DNA from: Solea solea
Lineage: Eukaryota; Chordata; Actinopteri; Pleuronectiformes; Soleidae
Reading direction: 5' to 3'
NCBI RefSeq assembly: GCF_958295425.1
Contig: NC_081153.1
Span: 15,715,001 to 15,779,000 of the forward strand
Length of the DNA: 64,000 nucleotides
Below, piece after piece: positions 34,964 to 47,453 of the stretch; position 1 is the stretch's first letter, and each line of letters opens with the position of its first letter. Position numbers and translations under genes: made by a program. The notes beneath the pieces are model-generated. The model was not told the DNA's origin and did no database searches. It saw only the letters and a program-made list of their open reading frames with translations.

Positions 34964-37372
34964 ATATGTATTTAAATGTGTGTGTGTGTGTGTGTGGATT
35001 CCATTATTCACCTAAGCGTGCTTGTCTACTGTCTGCATGATTAATCCCCTGTCCTTCCGAACTCCAACCCACTTTAGTTGCTCTTTTCTTTGTTTGCTCT
35101 TGATTACCTCCTGCTTCATAGCATTAAGCAATGAGTAATGATGACTGACATCATCTCTGGCTGGGCTAGCGTCGACTAATTGGCCAGAGCGTTGTGATTG
35201 CATTAGATGTTATTCCTTCAGGGTATTCCCTGTCCTCCGCCCCCACCGTGAAAGATATTCCCACACTGTTTGGGATGCTGGCAACATTTTCTGCTTTCGT
35301 GCGGCGTTTGTTTTGATTTTACAGCGTTCATGGGATTAAGTTGGTTGATTTACAGCTTTTGTGGCCAATCTGAAAAGTGACTAATGCGACGGTTGCAGCT
35401 CAGCCTCGCCTGATCGCGCTGGCTGCTATTACACCTCAAAGAAAATTCAGATACACCTCTGGGATGGCTCTTGCGAGATAATGCGAGCAATAAAGATGCT
35501 TTAGATGGACTGGATAAGCTTTTACCTCCTCTCATCTCTTTGTCTTGTTCTCACTTTTCTCTATTTGACGGTAAAGCCACATTTTAAAAATGATTGTAGT
35601 AATGGATGCCCCTCACTCCGCCCTCTCTCCTTCACAGTGACCATTCTGTACATTCTGTTCTGTACATTAGCGCAGCCCCGGGAATGCCCTCGCCTTCCCT
35701 CCATGGCTTAATGCAATCACACCTCCTCCAGTGTAAGTGCACTGTGTGTGTGTGTGTGAGAGAGAGAGAAGGGCAATTGAGAAGAGCGATAAAAAAGGTT
35801 GGGCGGAGATGCAGAATGGGCGGGGAGGGTCGTGGGTGGCTACTGGCAGGAGAGATCATATCAGAGGACGGTCGTTACCTGCGCACAGGATGGAGGCGTC
35901 ATGCAAATTAGATCGTTTACAACTTTCCCTATCAGTCAGGAAAGCGATATTGTTCCCACAGAGGTCTGCTGATCACGGAAACTGTTGACTTTGTATTTCC
36001 CTTTTTATTAATTATTTTCTTAGTTTACTACAATACTGTGTACATTTGAATAACTCTTTTAGTCTGTGCTCATTTACCTTTATGTGGTACTATGGTGCTG
36101 TGTTCCATCTATCTAAAATATGTCTGTCTGGATGGATGGATGGATGGCAGATGTGACAGATATCGGCTTCATAATTGGTCTGTATATGACGAAAGGACAA
36201 AGCAAATCATGTCTCGCCTCAAAATGTGGTTCCTGCTCTCAGACTTATTTAATAAATCGAATGCCCTGAATGTTCTGAAAGAGTCAGGAGGAGTTCATGA
36301 TGATAAACACTTTCCCTCAGCAAGAGCTGAGCTCAGTTCAGCAACTTCAGCTTTTAGTGAGATGAATGGGGTTGGCCTTTGAGGTACCTGCAGTCCTTAC
36401 GCTGAGAACTATAGAGAGTTTATTGCTTTAACAATGAGGCTGTATGATAAAGTGTCGTCTCTCTTAACCACCCACTGTCTCCCACGTACCGCTTTCTTCC
36501 GTTATCCCACTGTCTGTCTGTGTCTTACTCCAACCCTGAGCTTTGTTGCCTCTCTTATCTCATTCCTTTGTCAGTGTTCCCTTCATTTTTCTCTCTTTCA
36601 ACGCGCTGTGCCCTTATACTTGTGTAAGTTTCTGTCTGATCTTTGTTGCACAGCTCCCTCAAACACTCCGTCTTTGACTTTAGCACACCCCCCTCTCCTC
36701 GTCTCACCGGCTCCCTCCACACTCTTAAAAAGTTTACGGCACTTTGACAACGGCAGCCACTGCTTTTTAATATTGTTTATGTCAGTGTCCATTTCCCTCA
36801 AGTGCATGGCAATGCTGCGATACTCAAAGGAGTGCTTCTCGGTGGGATGAGGCTCGGTGAGTTTATTCAGTGTTCATGGTGTGACATTGGTCGGATACCT
36901 GAGGATTTTGGCTGCAGTCGCTGCTCTCGTCCGCCTAAGATAATTAACCTGCGTAAAAGCGTTCTTCAGCAGGAGACAGAGAGACAAATAAACTTGATTT
37001 TTATACCACTGCGCCGGCAGCAGCCATGACCAGAGGCGTTATCTTTTCAAGGTTGACTGATTTGGAACTGAAAGGTCATTTTTTTTTTTTTTCTTAGAAA
37101 GGTTTGCAATACTGAAGCTAAACACACTCTTCTCTTTCAAATATTTGTCCTATTGTGAAGGAAGTATGAAGAATTAAAAAAATAAAAAAAAACAATAATG
37201 GTTTGATTCAAATGTCTGCAATAATACAAATAATAATCGATTAATCGAGTAATTGTTTCAGCCTTAAAATAAATAATAAAATTGGACATCCTCCAATAAA
37301 CACATTTACCTAAAATGACTTAACTTACTCGACTTGAACCTTATAAGTTGACATACACGTGTTATATTAGTT
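34964..37372. other. No gene seen
   Basis: TG at 34978-34996, TG plus AG at 35741-35768, GGAT at 36130-36147. An octamer-like ATGCAAATTAG lies at 35901-35911. The 138-codon frame at 36434-36850 is Leu/Ser/Cys-rich and unsupported. Confidence 0.5.
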
Positions 37373-37690
37373 TAGAGCTGAAACAATTAATGGATGAATC
37401 AATTATTACTATTTTCATAATCGATTAATCGGTTTGAAGCATTTATTCATGTTTAAAACAAGATTTCCGATCTTTTAAGCTTCTTAAATATGAATATTTT
37501 CTTAATTTCTTTGCTCTGGATAACAAAGAAATCATTAAAAGTGAATCATTTTGGTTTTTGGACAAAACAAGACATTTGAGAACATCGTCATTTCCAGGTT
37601 TGACGAACACAATCAACATTTTTTAAGATTTTCTGACATTTTATGGACCAAATCGACAGATAATCGATTATGAAAATAATCGTTCGTTTG
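37373..37690 (+). mobile_element. hAT-like MITE, right end worn
   Basis: Starts TAGAGCTGAAAC and carries the same internal order as the two intact copies (the AAGCTTCTTAAATATG, GACAAAACAAGACATTTG and TTTCCAGGTTTGACGAAC segments). The right end after AATAATCG is degraded, so no clear duplication can be read. A further terminal fragment in the opposite orientation lies at about 37230-37265. Confidence 0.75.
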
Positions 37691-37888
37691 AAAAAAAAAG
37701 TCTCTAACTAATCACAAAGTGGACGAAGAACTTATAGACTGAAACAAAGACGACACGCAAAGGCGGTAATCCTCGTTTCGCTCGTGCATGAACGCAGCGT
37801 GCCAACTGCAGGTGAATGATCAGTTATCGTTGTGTGATGCTTAATGGCTGTCAATGAAGAGGCAGCTGTTTGTCCTTTACTGTGCTCT

Positions 37889-37994
<106 letters not shown>

Positions 37995-38392
37995 CAGGCC
38001 GTCCTGTCATCACATAATTGTTGGTGCAGTCTGTACTGCAGTGCTGATGGATGACCACTTATCAGTATTCCCATATACTCCCCACTTATTCTCCTCTATC
38101 CTTTTATGTGTGGAGAGGTGTGGGCTAATAGCCCATTGAGCTAAACTAGTTTGCCTTCACTTGGGGGGGGGGGAAGAGAGTGAACTCAGGGCTAATGTAG
38201 CGCCCTGTGGTTCCCTGAATGGCTTAAAAATGGCAGGCGGGCATCAGTTCAGCGAGTTTAATGGAATAATGTAGAGCGATAGCCAGGAGTTATTATGCAA
38301 TGTCTGTACCTGAGAGAGATGTCTAAGCTCTCAGTTTATGTTTGGACGCATGTATACACAATTGAGATGCAGTCGTAACAGTACTAGACACT

Positions 38393-38914
38393 CGGGCTGC
38401 AATAAACAATTATTTTCATTTGTCTGTCAATTGTTTTCTCAATTTGAGGACTTGTTTGGTCCGGAAAATGTCTGAAAATGTTGATCAAACCTGGAAATGA
38501 TGATGTTGTTTTGTCCACAAACCAACAGTTTCAAGGTTCAGTTTGAATGATTCTTCTTTGTTATATGGAGCAAAGAAACCAGAATATATCCACATTTAAC
38601 CCTCTTATGATAATCAGGCTGTCTGGATTTATTTTGCTTTTAATGCTGTAGAATTGTCAAATTCTGTTCAATGAGTGACTCCAACTTTCATTTTCGATAT
38701 CTCGCAGTTATTCAACCGTTTAGGAAATACGTGACTGAGAAGCTGACGTCACAAACGTGGACAGATTTTGAATTTTCTAGATATCACAAAAGGTCTAGGA
38801 GTTACGCTAATGAGAAGTGCGCATGCCAAATCACAGAAGAGTTAAGAAGCTGAAAAATCAGAAATCTTGTTGTTGAATTTAACCGAATAATCGTTGCAGC
38901 TCTACTGGACAAAC
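38393..38914 (-). mobile_element. hAT-like MITE interrupted by a TTAA element
   Basis: Minus-oriented copy of the ATCGATTAATCG family, from CGGGCTGCAA at the left to TTGCAGCTCTA at the right. Flanks CTAGACAC and CTGGACAA agree at 6 of 8 bases, a worn 8-bp duplication. It is split at 38599 by the insertion at 38600-38845; removing that insert restores the family's CACATTTAAGAAGCTG junction. Confidence 0.8.
38600..38841. mobile_element. Short TTAA-flanked DNA element nested in a MITE
   Basis: 242 bp between TTAA at 38596-38599 and TTAA at 38842-38845. The ends CCCTCTTATGA and, inverted, CTCTTCTGTGA match at 7 of 11 positions. It shares internal sequence with 10021-10371, for example ATTTTCTAGATATCACAAA and the CAGTTATTCAACC motif. 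TTAA duplications are used by piggyBac and Kolobok elements; sequence alone here does not decide which. Confidence 0.75.
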
Positions 38915-40257
38915 AGTGTAAGTGCACATTGTCGTAGTTTCTCTGATTGTCTCACCAGACTACAGACATACATACTGAGGATTATTTTTTATTGCTGATT
39001 AATTGATTGTTTAATTGAACAAATAAAAGTGCAGAAAATAATAAGTATGATAATGAAAGACACCAAACTGAAAAAAAGCCCAAATAAATTAAGATTAGTG
39101 CTTGAAGTGATTCAGACAATACTGTTGTTTTTATTTGTTTTTATTTGTGTTAATGACTCTTCACTTAATAAATAAATAATATGGCCTGTGAACAAGGAAA
39201 TTAATCTCACTGTGTTGCATATTGTCACAGAATCCTCCCCCTTAATGAAATATCTTTGTTGGACTGAAATCCCGAGATGTTTCTAATGAACACATTTGTA
39301 ACAACGCGGTCCCTTTAAGCAATAATTCAGCCTCACTCTGCGGGGACTACATACTATCATACTATATTGTGATGGGGGGGGAGCAGCACAATGTCACGAG
39401 TGTGCCACGGTACAGAACTGTAGGCCGCGTTGAAAGGTGCGTAGGAGATTTCATAAACATAAACAGCATGGGAGAGAAGCGCTGCCACGGCGTCGCATAA
39501 ACGTGTCTTATCGTCTCTTGTTGACGTACACAATGTAAAACAGATGTTTGTTCAGAAGATTGGATGATAGTACTGTGGATTGTCGTCCCTGAACAAATTG
39601 AATCGTTAGTAAAACTGGTGATAATAACGCAGCAGAGGTCGGACTTTAACCACTCGTTCCACCTGTTAATTACATGGAGAATTCCTCCTTTAAAGCTCCC
39701 GTCCTGATTGTGCTGAGAAATCATGCGGTGTTTTCTCACCATGATTCAAGAATAACTGCACACACACACTCACATTATACTGTATATGTGGAGGTGTGTG
39801 TGTGTGTGTGTGTGAATGTGTTTGACAGCGAGGGTTACACAACAGAAGTGCCTGCTGCTGCTGCTGCTGCAGGTCACAGTGAATGACAGGAGCTCACGCA
39901 CTGGCTCTCTCTCACACACACACACACACACTTTCAAAAGGTTTGATCTAAACTGATTGAGCTGAAAAAGTTTATTTTTAATACATGCGATTAAAAACCC
40001 TCACACACACACACACAGAATAGTAGGCTCTGCACGCTGCTGTTATCTTCAGCAGGTTGACACTTTGAGAAATCAGGCAACACCGTCGCGTTCCCCTGTC
40101 GAGTTTTTTGACGCATTACGGAGTGACACTGCACTATTCCTGCAAAGTGTGTAGCACGGGACACGAGGCGCGTGCAGATCGTTACGTCACATGAACAAAA
40201 CCGGTAAATGCCTCGAAAATGAACACGTGTACAAAGAGACACCATCAGAAAATTGCT

Positions 40258-40385
40258 TTTGATACTTAAGTACAGTAAATGTCATATACTTTAAGACTTT
40301 TACTGACTTTAACTTGTACCAAAGTCATTTTCTGGTAAGATACTTCTACTCAAGTATCCCTGTACTTTATACAAGACTGGTAAAT
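40258..40385 (+). repeat. ACTT-rich dispersed repeat fragment
   Basis: Contains ACCAAAGTCATTTTCTGGTA and TACTCAAGTATCCCTGTAC, shared with 34690-34765 and, inverted, with 44700-44800. Such sequence is common in teleost genomes by recollection; I give it no formal name. Confidence 0.6.
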
Positions 40386-40599
40386 GGTAAACTTGGGCAT
40401 ATTATTGTTGAAATTGCACTTATTTTTCTCAGGAAATTTGAGGTTTGTTCATAATTTGTTTTGTAAAAACGTACCTCATTCATTCTAAAATCTGCTTATG
40501 GGTTATTATACTGTTATTTTACTGGTCCGATTCAATTGTGCCGTTTGTGGCCCCGAAACTAAAATGAGTTTGACACCGATGGCCTAAACAAAAGCATTA

Positions 40600-40820
40600 T
40601 CCCTGATCATAACCATAACCATAACCAGTTAATGTCTAACCTTACTACAATTCAAACCCTTAGCCCCAAACTTAACCACTTCTTCCAAAATGTGAGCGGT
40701 TATGCCTCATTAGGACCAGGTTGTGGTCTCCATGTGGACTACTGATGCTGACAAGGTCATTGTTTTATGCCAGAAAAAGCCCTAAAGTGGTAACAAACAC
40801 ACACACACACACACACACAC
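40600..40820 (-). repeat. CA-flanked dispersed repeat, reverse copy
   Basis: Minus-strand copy: the plus strand reads CATAACCATAACCATAACC, CATTAGGACCAGGTTGTGG and GCTGACAAGGTCATTG, then CA at 40798-40820. It is the same family as 12871-13240. Confidence 0.65.
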
Positions 40821-40849
40821 AGAGCGACCCCTTCTGTGTCTGTTTTCAG

Positions 40850-40908
40850 GGCTATGAATATCATGCAGATGCACAATCTCCCAGGAGCTATGGAGTTTTA
40901 TCCCCTTG
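40850..40908 (+). CDS. Very weak candidate small exon
   Basis: A strong acceptor-like tract (CTTCTGTGTCTGTTTTCAG) is followed by 59 open bases (GYEYHADAQSPRSYGVLSP) and a donor-like CTTG|GTGAAG. Without splicing the frame ends at TGA 40910-40912. It directly follows a CA microsatellite and a dispersed repeat, so the pyrimidine tract may be a chance feature. Confidence 0.12.
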
Positions 40909-43900
40909 GTGAAGTATTTTCAGATGCGTGCTGGCAGTAGCGTAGTAGCGTTTGTGTCTTTTATTTCATTTGTGCGTTCTTGAGTCCCTACTATCAAACA
41001 TCGTGGTCATCCCAGGCCACGGTGTCGGAGTGATAAAACGGGGGGAATTATACACGAAAATGTAATGTCATCTATTTCTTAGCCCTTTCTTCTCTCTCCC
41101 TCTCTCCTCCCACTGCACCAGTTGCACTAATGAATCCACATTACTCTTTTAATAGAAATCCATATCTGCTCTGTCTGTGGTGCTGCGCTCGTACACCCAC
41201 ACATACATCTTAACATAACTTGTGACTTTTGCAGGCTCTTGCACAAATCCACATAAATGCACAGGCAGGGGTTCATGACTGCAGCCGACACTGTGGATGA
41301 TGTGTGTTGTGTAGAGGACACTTGGGTCCAGTTTGGGCACTGATTCTATTCTACATGAAACAGGAGTTTGTAAATAATTAAACGCTTGTCCTCGCCTCTC
41401 CGCGCGCTTCTTCTTCTTCTCCCTCTTTAGATCTCACCCCCCCCCCTCCCCGTCCTCTCGCCATTCCTCCTCTCTCTAACACACAATCTAATCTTTCCTC
41501 CCTCTTGTTTTTTTTCCCGCTTTTATTATCCGTTATTAAATAAGTGGGAGGAGGGTTTGTTGGAGATTGATCCTCTGTACCTCACTGTGCGTGTGTGCAT
41601 TTATGTGATTTGAGTGATGTTGGTTAATCCAGTGTTGTCCTTGGGGACAGATTTGGCCCATATTACAGATTGCTATTACTGCGTCTGAAATTCTCTTGTG
41701 TATTGAGACGGTCATTATTTACTGCTGTACGTCATCCCAGCTCCCTCACCGGCAGTTTTTTATTTTTTTATTTTTTTATTTTTTAACTTCCACAAGACCC
41801 TGCCCTCATCTGTGAAGCAAGTGCCAGGGAGAAGATGAAGGGTAGAGTTTTTAAAAAGGTGGTTTGCATTCAATTATATTACACCAGCGACTGAATGCGC
41901 TGCACTCCATCATCGCAAAACAATTTATTTAGAAAACACGCTCTTATTTTATGGAAGAGGACAACGACAACCCAATGTGTTATTTACATTTATTACAAAG
42001 CCGCCGTGTGCAACCCTCGGTGATTTTTGTTGTTGTTGACATTATTCTCCCTCTGTTTGGTCTTCGTGAACAAAAACAATGTAGAGTATTATTGTCAAAC
42101 GATATGAAAAGACGGGACATGAAGGAGTGTTTAATGCCCGGGCAAGGCGAGATCTAAACGCCGTTATACTGAGGAACAAAGAGAGAGTTGTGTGCAGGTG
42201 AAAGGCTTTATCAGCATTGTGTGAATTCAGTTGACGACGGAGAAATTCATCCTTGATCTTGGCATTGGCAAATAACAGCATAATCCCATGTTCTACTCCA
42301 GATCTAATCTGTTCTTTACTTTAAATCAGTGGTCAGATTTGGTAATGTGAAGATTGCCAGTTTCCGCCAATGGCCTCTCATACGTAACATAGAAATGCAC
42401 TGTTTTTATAATAATTTCATTTTCGTTGGAACAATTATCATTTTTAAATAAACGGCAATGTAACCAAATCTAAGCCAAGCAGGAGTGAAACAATCTGCCA
42501 TTCTTTCAAATCTGGAGTCAAATGACATAATAGACAGAATCAGTCTGTCAATCACAGGTGCGTTTCGAACCTGGGACACCTGGTTTTAACCTTTGAATTT
42601 TCCCCTCGTTTGAATATTATTTGTGAGCTTATCCTTGTTTAAAACTTTGACGCACTTTATTTACGGAAGGACAGATGGAGCGATTTAAAGTAAAAATTGA
42701 AGGTTCTGATTACTGATGATCACTGCAACACACTCACATGCAGGTTTCATTTTCCATCACGTTCCCAAACAAACTGAAACAGAGGTCAGATTAGCTTTAC
42801 ACAAACCAGCCGTTCACATCGACACATCGCTCACTACGCTCTCCTCCTACGTCCATGATAGACGATGGTGCTGAGATGTTCAGCTGGCCCGGCCAGCAGC
42901 AGCAGCAGTGCCTCGGTGTCGTGTATCAAAACCCAGTGCCAGCTCAAATGAGTGCTTGAGTGGGGTGGATGGATGTTGTGGTGGTTGTGTGTTGGCAGTA
43001 AGACACGTCTCTCTCTTGTTTTCTATGACGCCGTTTGATTGATGGGGCACTAATAACCACTGTGGCTCTACAGGGAATGGTATGGCATGTTGAGCATGTC
43101 AAATAGCAGCAATTGTGGCTTTTCGCTGATGTTTTCACTTTAAAGAAAAAGTAAGGGGAAACAGACGACAACCAGGATTGATCAAAGGGGGGGTTTGTAT
43201 TCAGATGATGTACGGTAGACTTTCTTAGGGTTTTTTATTATCTTGTAACAAATGTTCCATGGGCTCTGGTATGTTCATATGAAATACAGTTGCAAAAGTC
43301 ACTTTTCTCTGAAACTTTATTAACTACTGGACTCCTGAAAACCACACTTTCAGGGCATTTTCACAACTTTCTAACAAAGATCAAATAGATGGATCGAATC
43401 AACGCTCAACTAAGCCAGAAAATAAGTAGCAGGTTGACTGAAAATGGAAATCATTTCACGGTGTAGCCCCAGTGCCACATCAGAATGCCATATGTGACTC
43501 TGCTGCTCTTGTGCCACTGATTTCTGCTCTTCAGTATTGACACAGTATTTTTCCATTCTCTTGTACAGTCAAATCCAGAGCAGCCAGATGTTAAGTTGTT
43601 CGACAGTCCAGAAGAACATACTTTTAATGGACACGACAACATGAGTGAGCCACAGCCTAGCCATCGTCTCACTATATGTAGCCGTCTTACTTTCCTAGAG
43701 CTACCGTATGTAGCTGTTGTGCTTAAGCCTCCATCAGTTGTGATGTAAAACAGAATCACCCAGAAACCGTGGAGCTGAAAAGGCTTTTTACAGCATTGTT
43801 TGACAGTGGTTTGAATGTGGTGGACGTTTCTTTACATTAAAAGTTCCACATTACAGTTTTAATGTGGTGTGTTGTACTGTATGCATGTTTTACTGCATGT

Positions 43901-43992
43901 TTGCGCTCCGTTTACGGCTTTCTTTTCTTTTACAACCTTCCTTTTCGAAATAGCAGCCAACGAATCTTTCCCATAACCTTTCCAGACCTGTA

Positions 43993-44028
<36 letters not shown>

Positions 44029-44699
44029 ATTCTGCACAGAATTTCCATAAGTGATTGAAAGGCATGTACTGTAAAAAGCCTTGCACACACACACACACAC
44101 ACACACCCAGTTTTGTGAGCACACGCATGCAGACACTGTTAAGCACACACTCGTACAGCATAGGCCTCATTACACAGTCCCTCTGGGATGTGTGTAGGAA
44201 ATATTTCCTGTCTGTTGTTGGGGAGAAAGGGGAAGTGAAGATGAAATATGATGTAATGCCAGCGGTGGTCTTCCTGTGTGATCTATCGGGCCTGGGTGTT
44301 ACCAGGAGTTTACTTTTCCACGCTCATTAATAGACCATTTGTAGAGCTGGCATTAGCCATAGTGAGTGCCGTAATGTTGAGGTGGTGGTTTTCACAAAAG
44401 CTATTCGAGGACACTTTTCAAAACATGCGTCATGCAGACGGCAGTCGTCTTCAACACTGGATTGCCACTGGATTTATTTGTTCATCGTACAAAGTGCTTC
44501 AGCTCAGAAGTTTGCACTTTGTTTTTAAATTAGTGAACTTTGTCAATTTGACCAGATACTTATGGATACTTTTAACTACTATTAACTACTATTACATAAA
44601 AATGTAACTGAAGGTTAAACGATTGAATTGGTGATGATAATAAATTGTACTTGCTACCGTGTAATAGTTTGACAATATTGCTTATGGGTGAGTGTAAAT

Positions 44700-44936
44700 G
44701 AGAGGCAAGCAGTCTTGTATAAAGTACCTTAAAGGGATACTTGAGTAAAAGCACAAGTATGTTAGCAGAAAATGACTTTGGTAGAAGTTGAAGTCACTTT
44801 TGTTTTATAATATTACTGAAGCAAATGTACTTAAGTGAGTACTATATGTGTCCTTGAGCAAGTAGTAAAGTAGTATAAGTAGTGTAAAGCAGCTCATCAA
44901 GACTACAAAAGCTCTATTTAACTACAGACCATTACC
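44700..44936. repeat. ACTT-rich repeat joined to a 5'-truncated SINE
   Basis: 44700-44840 is a reverse-oriented copy of the ACTT/AAGT-rich repeat (TTGTATAAAGTACCTTAAAG..., AGAAAATGACTTTGGTAGAAG). 44845-44936 is the 3' part of the tRNA-derived SINE (TGTCCTTGAGCAAG... GTGTAAAGCAGCTCATCAAG) without its tRNA head. The same two repeats are also combined at 34280-34770. Confidence 0.65.
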
Positions 44937-45705
44937 AGTATTTGTACTTTGTTCCATGACAACACTGGAAGCAACCAAGTCAATAATTCAATATTTTTGT
45001 TAGTGTTTGAAACTGAAGATATTACATTGTGTTAACGCTACATCGACCAAACATGTAATCATAGTGGATATTCATATAAACTCCAACCAAATGAGTGTGG
45101 GACAAAGTTTTGCATTCCAGAAATAATTAACAGTCATGGCTCAGGTGACAGCTGCAGGTATAAATGCTGGGATTCACTGTTGCAGCAGGCAGGATGTGAA
45201 TTCCAGTGCCTTTCTGTTGAGGTGTGAAGCCGTCTGCTAAAAACAGAGGCAATCTAACACCTCAATAACCATGCGAATTTTACATATACACCTTGACACA
45301 CACCCACACACAGAAGACAAAAAAAACGTGCTCACAGTTAAACTTAAAACAGACAAAGATATCAATGTGCACCTCATCGCAATCAAATTGAACTGCAAGT
45401 TCGCCTCTCAATTAAGAGTTTCAGGATGATCTATTCTGACGTAGCATAGGTTTGACACTGTTGTGGTCATATTTAGTACATGATTTAAAACCTGTCTCAC
45501 ACTTGCTACACAGTCCAGTGTTGATGTGACGCTTGCCATACCGGTTTGTTTGATTCTGATATATGCGTATGAAAAAAATAAATAAATAAATAAAAGATCT
45601 GTACCACCAGTCACCTTAAAATAGACCAGAAATCTGTGTTATTTTTTCTCTCCATAGCAACAGTTTGCTGTTGAGCACTGACTTGAAGTTGATGTAATGG
45701 ATTCT

Positions 45706-45708
<3 letters not shown>

Positions 45709-45753
<45 letters not shown>

Positions 45754-46057
45754 ATCGAACGTCCTTCCTTGTGTCTTTGTTTATTTTGTGGATGAAGACG
45801 TTGTTTGTAAGGTTGTGTCTCTGTGGAGCCAGTAGTGGGAGCAGTGAGCCTTTGGCTCCTGCTAAGCCACGTAATGAAGTCTTCATCATCCGTAGTCAGC
45901 TGTCAGATGCCCAAAGGCCAATAACACGCAGTTCTAAAGGAGCAGTGCCGTGCACACGTTCATTGATGCACGTGCTGTAGTGCACATGCGTGTGTAGCAT
46001 TAACTGGGACAAGCACACACACACACACACACACACACACCCACACACACCCACACA

Positions 46058-46095
<38 letters not shown>

Positions 46096-46250
46096 GCGCA
46101 GCATCGCCGCATTGATTGCCTCCCTTTTAATTCATCATGCACATGAACCCAGGAACTGAACTACTGTAGATGACACTGTGTCTATTTGTAGCTGCAGGGT
46201 AGACACAAACACACACAACAAAAACACACACACACACACACACACACTCA
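45709..46250. repeat. Cluster of CA/TG microsatellites
   Basis: A TG run at 45709-45752, a CA run at 46014-46091 broken by CCCACACA units, and CA at 46217-46246. Between them lies unique-looking sequence with no supported gene. Confidence 0.9.
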
Positions 46251-46775
46251 CTTGCAGTGTGTAATGTCACGGCACGGCAGGGGTGGCATCTCTCCAGATG
46301 GTGGGAGCAGCCCACACACTGCCAGTTGTTATACAATGTGTATTGTATAACAGTAAAGAGCAACAATCCCCCTCCGTCTGCGCGGAGAAACAATTCAGCA
46401 CATTCAGTCATTTACGTAGGCACGGGGAAAAAAAAAGAAAGAAAGAAAAGAAAGAATATGCATTGCAAGAAGCAGACGTTGTGTTTCTTTTACGTAGACA
46501 CACACACAACTTGTGCACTTCGGTCGGCAAACTTGCAGTCACTCGGGCATGTGGACTGGTCAGTGAGACAAATGCTGAGTAAACAGCTAGTCTGACAGAT
46601 ATTGAGTGTGTGTGTGTGTTTGCCAGTGTGTCATACAGCTGTGCAGTGAGTCAGACAGACAGCTGCTCTGTTCACCAGGCTCTCAGCCATTCAGACACAT
46701 ACTCAGTCTCTTAGCCAGTTTATTAGGTGTAACATGCTTCTTTGCATTGTGTCAATCTTATCTATGCGATGGAGT

Positions 46776-47453
46776 GTTAGGGCCAAACTGAAGAGGAAAA
46801 AAAAATTGAATGATCATTGTCATTATCTAATGTATTATTGTTAAACAGCAACAGAACGCAGATGTAACCAGCGATAGCCTTGCAGTCGGCCACTAGCCGC
46901 CATTTCCTCCTCCAGTCCACAAAAGAGAGGATTTTCTCCTTGTCTGTGTGACCCTTTCTTCCGAACACACTCAGTTTCTTTTTCTTTCAGTCTTTTCAAA
47001 TTCCCTGATGCTAAAGATAATGCGGCGCTGATGTGACACAAATATGAAGGATTTCGTTATTTGTGAAGCCCAAACCAGAATGTAACTTCAGGAAATGCTG
47101 CGCGTTTCTCATCTTGACGCATTTTTATTTTAAGATTTACTTATTCTCATACTATTATGACTTTATTCTCAAAAGATTTATTTATTCTCATACTATTATG
47201 ACTTTATTCTCAAAAGATTTACTTATTCTCATACTATTATGACTTTATTCTCAAAAGATTTATTTATTCTCATACTATTATGACTTTATTCTCAAAAGAT
47301 TTACTTATTCTCATACTATTATGACTTTATTCTCAAAAGATTTACTTATTCTCATGCTATTATGACTTTATCTCAAAAGATTTATTTATTCTCATACTAT
47401 TATGACTTTATTCTCAAAAAAATAAATAAAAAAATGTTCAGTTTGGCCCTAAC
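46776..47453. mobile_element. Non-autonomous DNA element with 17-bp perfect inverted ends
   Basis: GTTAGGGCCAAACTGAA at 46776-46792 and its exact reverse complement at 47437-47453 bound a 678-bp element. No direct duplication beyond a possible TA is convincing, so the superfamily is open (Tc1/mariner-like or PIF/Harbinger-like TTA/TAA are both possible). On the minus strand a short frame starting MAASGRLQGYRW with a good ATG context may be a leftover first exon of a transposon gene. A 41-bp minisatellite fills the right end. Confidence 0.7.
47133..47419. repeat. 41-bp minisatellite, about 7 units
   Basis: AGATTT repeat starts occur at 47133, 47174, 47215, 47256, 47297, 47338 and 47378; the unit is about 41 bp and the sixth unit is one base short. 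Units differ mainly at one C/T position (TTACTT or TTATTT), in the order C, T, C, T, C, C, T. It lies inside the 46776-47453 element. Confidence 0.95.

Larger units (their letters stand above)
38915..44699. other. No strong gene; microsatellites and weak exon candidate
   Basis: CA/TG at 39795-39814, 39914-39931, 40004-40017, 43996-44028 and 44084-44106; TTTTTTA repeats at 41757-41785. About 42335-42470 has imperfect inverted ends (AGATTTGGT...ACCAAATCT). Most of the stretch looks unique. Confidence 0.5.

Noticed and set aside
36434..36850. A 138-codon plus-strand frame
   Set aside because: Leu/Ser/Cys-rich translation of pyrimidine-biased DNA with no domain, start context or splice support.
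47133..47419. Possible CRISPR-like regular repeats
   Set aside because: The units are contiguous 41-bp tandem copies without unique spacers, in eukaryotic repeat DNA.
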